Shown piece by piece: positions 5,740-8,486 of a stretch of DNA of 8,486 nt. How positions within the stretch are numbered: the stretch's first letter is position 1; every line of letters starts with the position of its first letter. The notes under the pieces were generated by a model. That model saw only the letters and a program-made list of their open reading frames with translations, was not told where the DNA came from and did no database searches. The position numbers and the translations under genes were made by a program. The stretch is from Alistipes sp. (lineage in GTDB: Bacteria; Bacteroidota; Bacteroidia; Bacteroidales; Rikenellaceae). The stretch covers positions 1-8,486 of the forward strand of contig JAITWC010000159.1 in assembly GCA_031285485.1 (NCBI GenBank), given 5' to 3'.

Positions 5740-6149
5740 TTGCTCACTCTGAGCAAAACCCCCGGCGGTTCCGGAGAACTTTGCTCACGTTGAGCAAAAC
5801 CCCCGGCGGCTGCGGCGGCCTTTGCTCACGTTGAGCAAACCTCCCGGCGGCTGCGGCGGACTTTGCTCACTCTGAGCAAACCTCCCGGCGGCTTCGGCGA
5901 ACTTTGCTCACCTTGAGCAAACCTCACGGCGGCTCCGGTGGCCCTTGCTCACCTTGAGCAAACCTCCCGGTGGCTGCGGCGGCCTTTGCTCAGGTTGAGC
6001 AAACCCCAAAACAACTTTTTTGCCCGTTGCTCAGGTTGAGCAAACCTCAAAACAACTTTTTTGTCCGTTGCTCGGGTTGAGCAAGCAGTGAATCTTGTGA
6101 TTTGGTCGTTGCTCAGTCCGAGCAGGTGGTAAATCGTGCTCTTTGGCGT
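5740..6149. repeat. Tandem array 2: ten 41-bp units with a 17-bp palindromic core
   Basis: Cores start at 5740, 5781, 5822, 5863, 5904, 5945, 5986, 6027, 6068 and 6109, exactly 41 bp apart. The core is TTGCTCANNNTGAGCAA with 7-bp arms. The middle three bases vary in order (CTC, CGT, CGT, CTC, CCT, CCT, GGT, GGT, GGT, GTC). The ninth core has one arm change and the tenth two. Spacers change along the array: G+C-rich (CCCGGCGGCTGCGGCGG-like) after cores 1-6, CAAAACAACTTTTTTG-like after cores 7-8, and GTGAATCTTGTGATTTGGTCG after core 9, which resembles the array 1 spacer. The array fills the gap between lipoprotein B and the radical SAM gene. In RNA each core could form a 7-bp hairpin. The function is unknown. 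Confidence 0.95.
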
Positions 6150-6174
6150 CCCGATGACCTCACGCGAGGGGCAT

Positions 6175-6513
6175 TTATCGTCGGGGGGCGGCTTTTCCCG
6201 GAACGGATCTGTACAGGTCGTATCGCGCGTTGGGCACACCATACATTCCGATCACAATTACTTCTTCGAGTTGCGTCGTGTCCGCCTCCATCCGCGGAAC
6301 CTGCCTGTCGGGGTCGAAACGAGCCGGGGGCGAGCCATACATAACCCGCACCGGGGCATCGCCGTCACGAACGACAACGGAGCCGGCGGCGGGAAACTCC
6401 CCGACCACACGGCTCCGTTGCGCCCGGCTCGCGCTGCACCCGCCCGAGAGCCCCACCGCGCCGCCGAATCCCAGCGCCACCAACGCCCTCGCCGCGAGTT
6501 TACTCGTTTTCAC
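6175..6513 (-). CDS. Radical SAM-associated lipoprotein B with two MYGxP repeats (112 aa)
   Basis: I place the start at a GTG (complement of 6511-6513) because it directly precedes a signal-like segment, KTSKLAARALVALGFGGAVG, ending in LSGGC with the lipid-accepting cysteine at 26. Upstream in-frame sequence is not signal-like. The lipobox is imperfect: Leu is at -4 rather than -3. The mature part holds two copies of a 17-residue motif, MYGSPPARFDPDRQVPR (58-74) and MYGVPNARYDLYRSVPG (90-106), with 10 identical positions. The MYGVP-A-Y motif is one I associate with the small lipoproteins of the Bacteroidetes rSAM/lipoprotein system (TIGR04134). The gene overlaps the end of lipoprotein A by 14 bp in another frame, suggesting coupled translation. 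It is a probable substrate or partner of the radical SAM enzyme at 4534-5661. Function is inferred. Confidence 0.75.
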   Translation of the reverse strand: MKTSKLAARALVALGFGGAVGLSGGCSASRAQRSRVVGEFPAAGSVVVRDGDAPVRVMYGSPPARFDPDRQVPRMEADTTQLEEVIVIGMYGVPNARYDLYRSVPGKAAPRR

Positions 6514-6733
6514 TGTCGGTTGTCTCCTCGATAAAAAGATCGGCACCCCCGGATGGCTCCATCCATTGGGACGCGGCCGCTTTGGTCTCGTATTCGCACG
6601 GGATAGTCCCATACAGCGGACGGATCACATTCGGATCGCACCGTCCGGGCACGTAGTCATCATCCTCCGGTTCGCACGACGAGAACCCCAACACGACCAG
6701 CAACGCGGCGGTAAGTCTGTTCGTTAGTTTCAT
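6500..6733 (-). CDS. Radical SAM-associated lipoprotein A, short (77 aa)
   Basis: The start is MKLTNRLTAALLVVLGFSSC, a lipoprotein signal with the modified cysteine at 20. The residues after it, EPEDDD, match the acidic lipoprotein export signal of Bacteroidetes, so the protein is probably displayed on the cell surface. The mature part is only 57 residues. It includes RPLYGTIPCEYET, a variant of the YGxP motif present twice in the next gene, plus two further cysteines (32 and 46). The C-terminus is acidic (EETTDSENE). The LGFSSC signal and YG-P motif fit the TIGR04134-type lipoproteins paired with TIGR04133 radical SAM enzymes. It lies 86 bp downstream of argS on the same strand and overlaps lipoprotein B. 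The role as a radical SAM substrate is inferred from context. Confidence 0.78.
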   Translation of the reverse strand: MKLTNRLTAALLVVLGFSSCEPEDDDYVPGRCDPNVIRPLYGTIPCEYETKAAASQWMEPSGGADLFIEETTDSENE

Positions 6734-6753
6734 GGTTTCGAAAAGTTATTTCA

Positions 6754-6761
6754 CAAAGGTG
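6754..6761 (-). promoter_or_regulatory. Possible -7 element for the lipoprotein operon
   Basis: On the minus strand CACCTTTG lies 20 bases before the ATG of lipoprotein A. It is the same octamer as the -7 element proposed for the histone-like gene. No TTTG occurs at the expected -33 distance, so the call is tentative. If real, the leader would be only about 14 bases long. Confidence 0.4.
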
Positions 6762-6819
6762 TTCATGACGCTAAATCCCCCGGTCCGCGAAATCTTGCAC
6801 CGCGGCCGAAAAAAACATC

Positions 6820-8486
6820 CTACATCCGTTCCGGGACGGTGATGCCCAACAGCCGCATGGCCTTTTTGATGACCCCGGCCACGGTCTCCGAAAGCCGCAG
6901 GCGGAAAGTCCGCACCGCCGGATCTTCCTCACGCAGGATCGAGTGGTCGTGATAGTAGCTGTTATAGAGTTTCGCAAGGTCGTAAGCGTAGCTCGCCACG
7001 AGGCTCGGGGCGTGGTTTGCCCCCGCCGCCGCCACCACCGACGGATAGTCGCTCAGGGTCTTGATGATCTCCATCTCTTCCGGCAGGTACGACCCCGGCG
7101 CGCTCATCTCCGCGTGGCCCTCTCCGCCGTCGGCGTTCCGGCCCTTTCGCAACACCGATCTGATCCGCGCGTGGGTGTATTGGATGAATGGGCCGGTGTT
7201 GCCGTTGAAGTCGATCGACTCACGCGGGTCGAAGAGCATGGTCTTGCGCGGATCGACCTTTAGTATGAAGTATTTGAGCGCCCCGAGACCGACGGTCCCG
7301 GCTATCGCGGCGGCCTCGGCGGGGCTCATTCCGTCGAGCTTGCCCAGTTCCTGCGACATCTCTCTCGCCGTCTCCACCATCCCCTCCACGAGGTCGTCGG
7401 CATCCACCACCGTCCCCTCGCGCGACTTCATCTTCCCCTCGGGCAGCTCCACCATGCCGTACGACAGGTGGTAGATCGCCTCGGCCCACGACGCGTAGCC
7501 CAACTTGGCCAGCAGCAGCTTCAGCACCTGGAAAGGGTAGTTCTGTTCGTTGCCCACGACGTAAATCAGCCCGTCTAACCGCTCGTCCTCGAACCGGCGA
7601 TAGGCGGTGCCGAGGTCCTGGGTCATGTAGACACTCGTGCCGTCGCTCCGCAGCAGCAGCTTTTCGTCGAGCCCGTCGGCGGTGAGGTCGCACCACACCG
7701 ACCCGTCGTCGCGCCGGTAGAACACCCCTTTCGCAAGGCCCTCCTCCACGAGCGCCTTGCCCAGCAGGTAGGTCTGCGACTCGTAATACATCCGGTCGAA
7801 GTCCACGCCGAGCCGCCGGTAGGTAGCCTCGAAACCGTCGTACACCCAACCGTTCATCCTCTCCCACAGCGCGTACACCTCGGGGTCGTGCGCCTCCCAC
7901 CGCCGCAGCATCTCCTGCGCCTGATCGGTCAGCGTGGGGTCTTTCTTGAGCTCGTCGTTGAACCGGACGTAGTACTTGCCTACGAGGTGGTCGCCCTTCA
8001 TGCCGCTCGACCCGGGGGTCTCGCCGTTGCCCCACCTCTGCCACGCGAGCATGCTTTTGCAAATATGAATGCCCCGGTCGTTCACCAGGTTTGCTTTGAT
8101 CACCGTGTCGCCGCACTCTTTGAGGATCTCCGCCACCGACCACCCGAGCAGGTTGTTGCGAATGTGGCCCAGATGGAGCGGCTTGTTGGTGTTGGGCGAC
8201 GAGTACTCCACCATCACCGTGCGGCCCGTGGGCGCGCCTCGCCCGAACTCCGGGTCGGCGGCGATCCCGTCGAACCTCGCGGCCCAGAACTCCGGCCGCA
8301 GCGATATGTTGAGGAATCCCTTTATCACGTTGAAACCCTCGATCTCGGGATTCCCCGCAACGAGCAGCTCGCCGATCTCGGCAGCGGTAGCGTCGGGCGA
8401 CTTGCGGCTCGCCTTGAGCAGCGGAAAAACCACAAGGGTGTAATCCCCCGTAAACTCCTTCCGCGTTTTAGCGACCTGCACGAGCG
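6820..8486 (-). CDS. argS: Arginyl-tRNA synthetase, 5' end beyond the window
   Basis: A cytoplasmic class I synthetase that charges tRNA-Arg with arginine using ATP. About 555 codons are present; the first ~40 of a protein of about 595 residues lie past the right edge. The visible N-terminal part (KTRKEFTGDYTLVVFP) belongs to the Arg-specific additional domain. The catalytic core shows the HIGH motif as HLGH within SPNTNKPLHLGHIRNN (about residue 103 of the visible part). It also has SDGTSVYMTQDLG and the KMSKS-type loop KMKSREGTVVDADDL (about 350). The C-terminus is the DALR anticodon-binding domain, ending LLGITVPERM in the usual way. The coding sequence is intact up to a TAG stop. The lipoprotein genes follow on the same strand after 86 bp, with no clear terminator between. 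Confidence 0.97.
   Translation of the reverse strand, partial: LVQVAKTRKEFTGDYTLVVFPLLKASRKSPDATAAEIGELLVAGNPEIEGFNVIKGFLNISLRPEFWAARFDGIAADPEFGRGAPTGRTVMVEYSSPNTNKPLHLGHIRNNLLGWSVAEILKECGDTVIKANLVNDRGIHICKSMLAWQRWGNGETPGSSGMKGDHLVGKYYVRFNDELKKDPTLTDQAQEMLRRWEAHDPEVYALWERMNGWVYDGFEATYRRLGVDFDRMYYESQTYLLGKALVEEGLAKGVFYRRDDGSVWCDLTADGLDEKLLLRSDGTSVYMTQDLGTAYRRFEDERLDGLIYVVGNEQNYPFQVLKLLLAKLGYASWAEAIYHLSYGMVELPEGKMKSREGTVVDADDLVEGMVETAREMSQELGKLDGMSPAEAAAIAGTVGLGALKYFILKVDPRKTMLFDPRESIDFNGNTGPFIQYTHARIRSVLRKGRNADGGEGHAEMSAPGSYLPEEMEIIKTLSDYPSVVAAAGANHAPSLVASYAYDLAKLYNSYYHDHSILREEDPAVRTFRLRLSETVAGVIKKAMRLLGITVPERM

Noticed and set aside
5949..6242. 97-aa minus-strand ORF through the right end of array 2
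   Set aside because: It runs from the end of lipoprotein B through the palindromes in a different frame and shows no protein-like conservation of the repeat.
6785..6805. Terminator after argS (CCGCG/CGCGG dyad)
   Set aside because: The arms are only 5 bp around an 11-base loop, and no T-run follows on the minus strand. The nearby run of T lies on the wrong side.

Overview
The window looks like chromosomal DNA of a G+C-rich member of the Bacteroidales, most likely Rikenellaceae (Alistipes-like). The reasons are the Bacteroidetes-type promoters (TTTG, a spacer of about 20, TAnnTTTG), a fused FeoA-FeoB transporter, a small Hc1-type histone-like protein, a lipoprotein with an acidic export signal after its cysteine, and a radical SAM enzyme of the Bacteroidetes 'rSAM/lipoprotein' type. 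The genus is an inference from gene content and base composition.

Layout, left to right. (1) 1-537 holds no gene. It contains seven 41-bp tandem units, each with a 17-bp palindrome (TTGCAACANTGTTGCAA), enclosed by a 35-bp imperfect direct repeat. (2) 538-882 is a complete small transcription unit on the minus strand: promoter, 58-aa histone-H1-like gene, hairpin terminator. (3) 920-3708 is the iron-uptake unit on the plus strand: a regulatory region with repeated TCCCCGAAAA-like decamers and a perfect 9-bp inverted repeat overlapping the promoter, then feoAB and a small FeoB-associated membrane ORF that starts in the feoAB stop codon. (4) 3572-4522 encodes a secreted SMP-30/gluconolactonase-like beta-propeller. 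Its start lies inside the small Feo-associated ORF in another frame. (5) 4534-6733 on the minus strand is a radical SAM/lipoprotein cluster: lipoprotein A, lipoprotein B overlapping it (GTG start), a gap of about 500 bp, then a radical SAM-SPASM enzyme. The gap is filled by ten 41-bp units with a different 17-bp palindrome (TTGCTCANNNTGAGCAA). (6) 6820-8486 is argS on the minus strand, running off the right edge of the window.

How the parts work together. FeoAB imports Fe(II) and the small ORF may assist it. The radical SAM enzyme presumably acts on one or both lipoproteins, which carry Y-G-x-P motifs (two copies in B). The least explained part of the window is the pair of palindromic arrays. 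They have the same period (41 bp, about four helical turns), the same core length, related spacers and a shared 21-bp flanking box, yet each has its own palindrome sequence. The outer TTGC/GCAA is kept, while the inner bases differ on both arms so that the symmetry survives.
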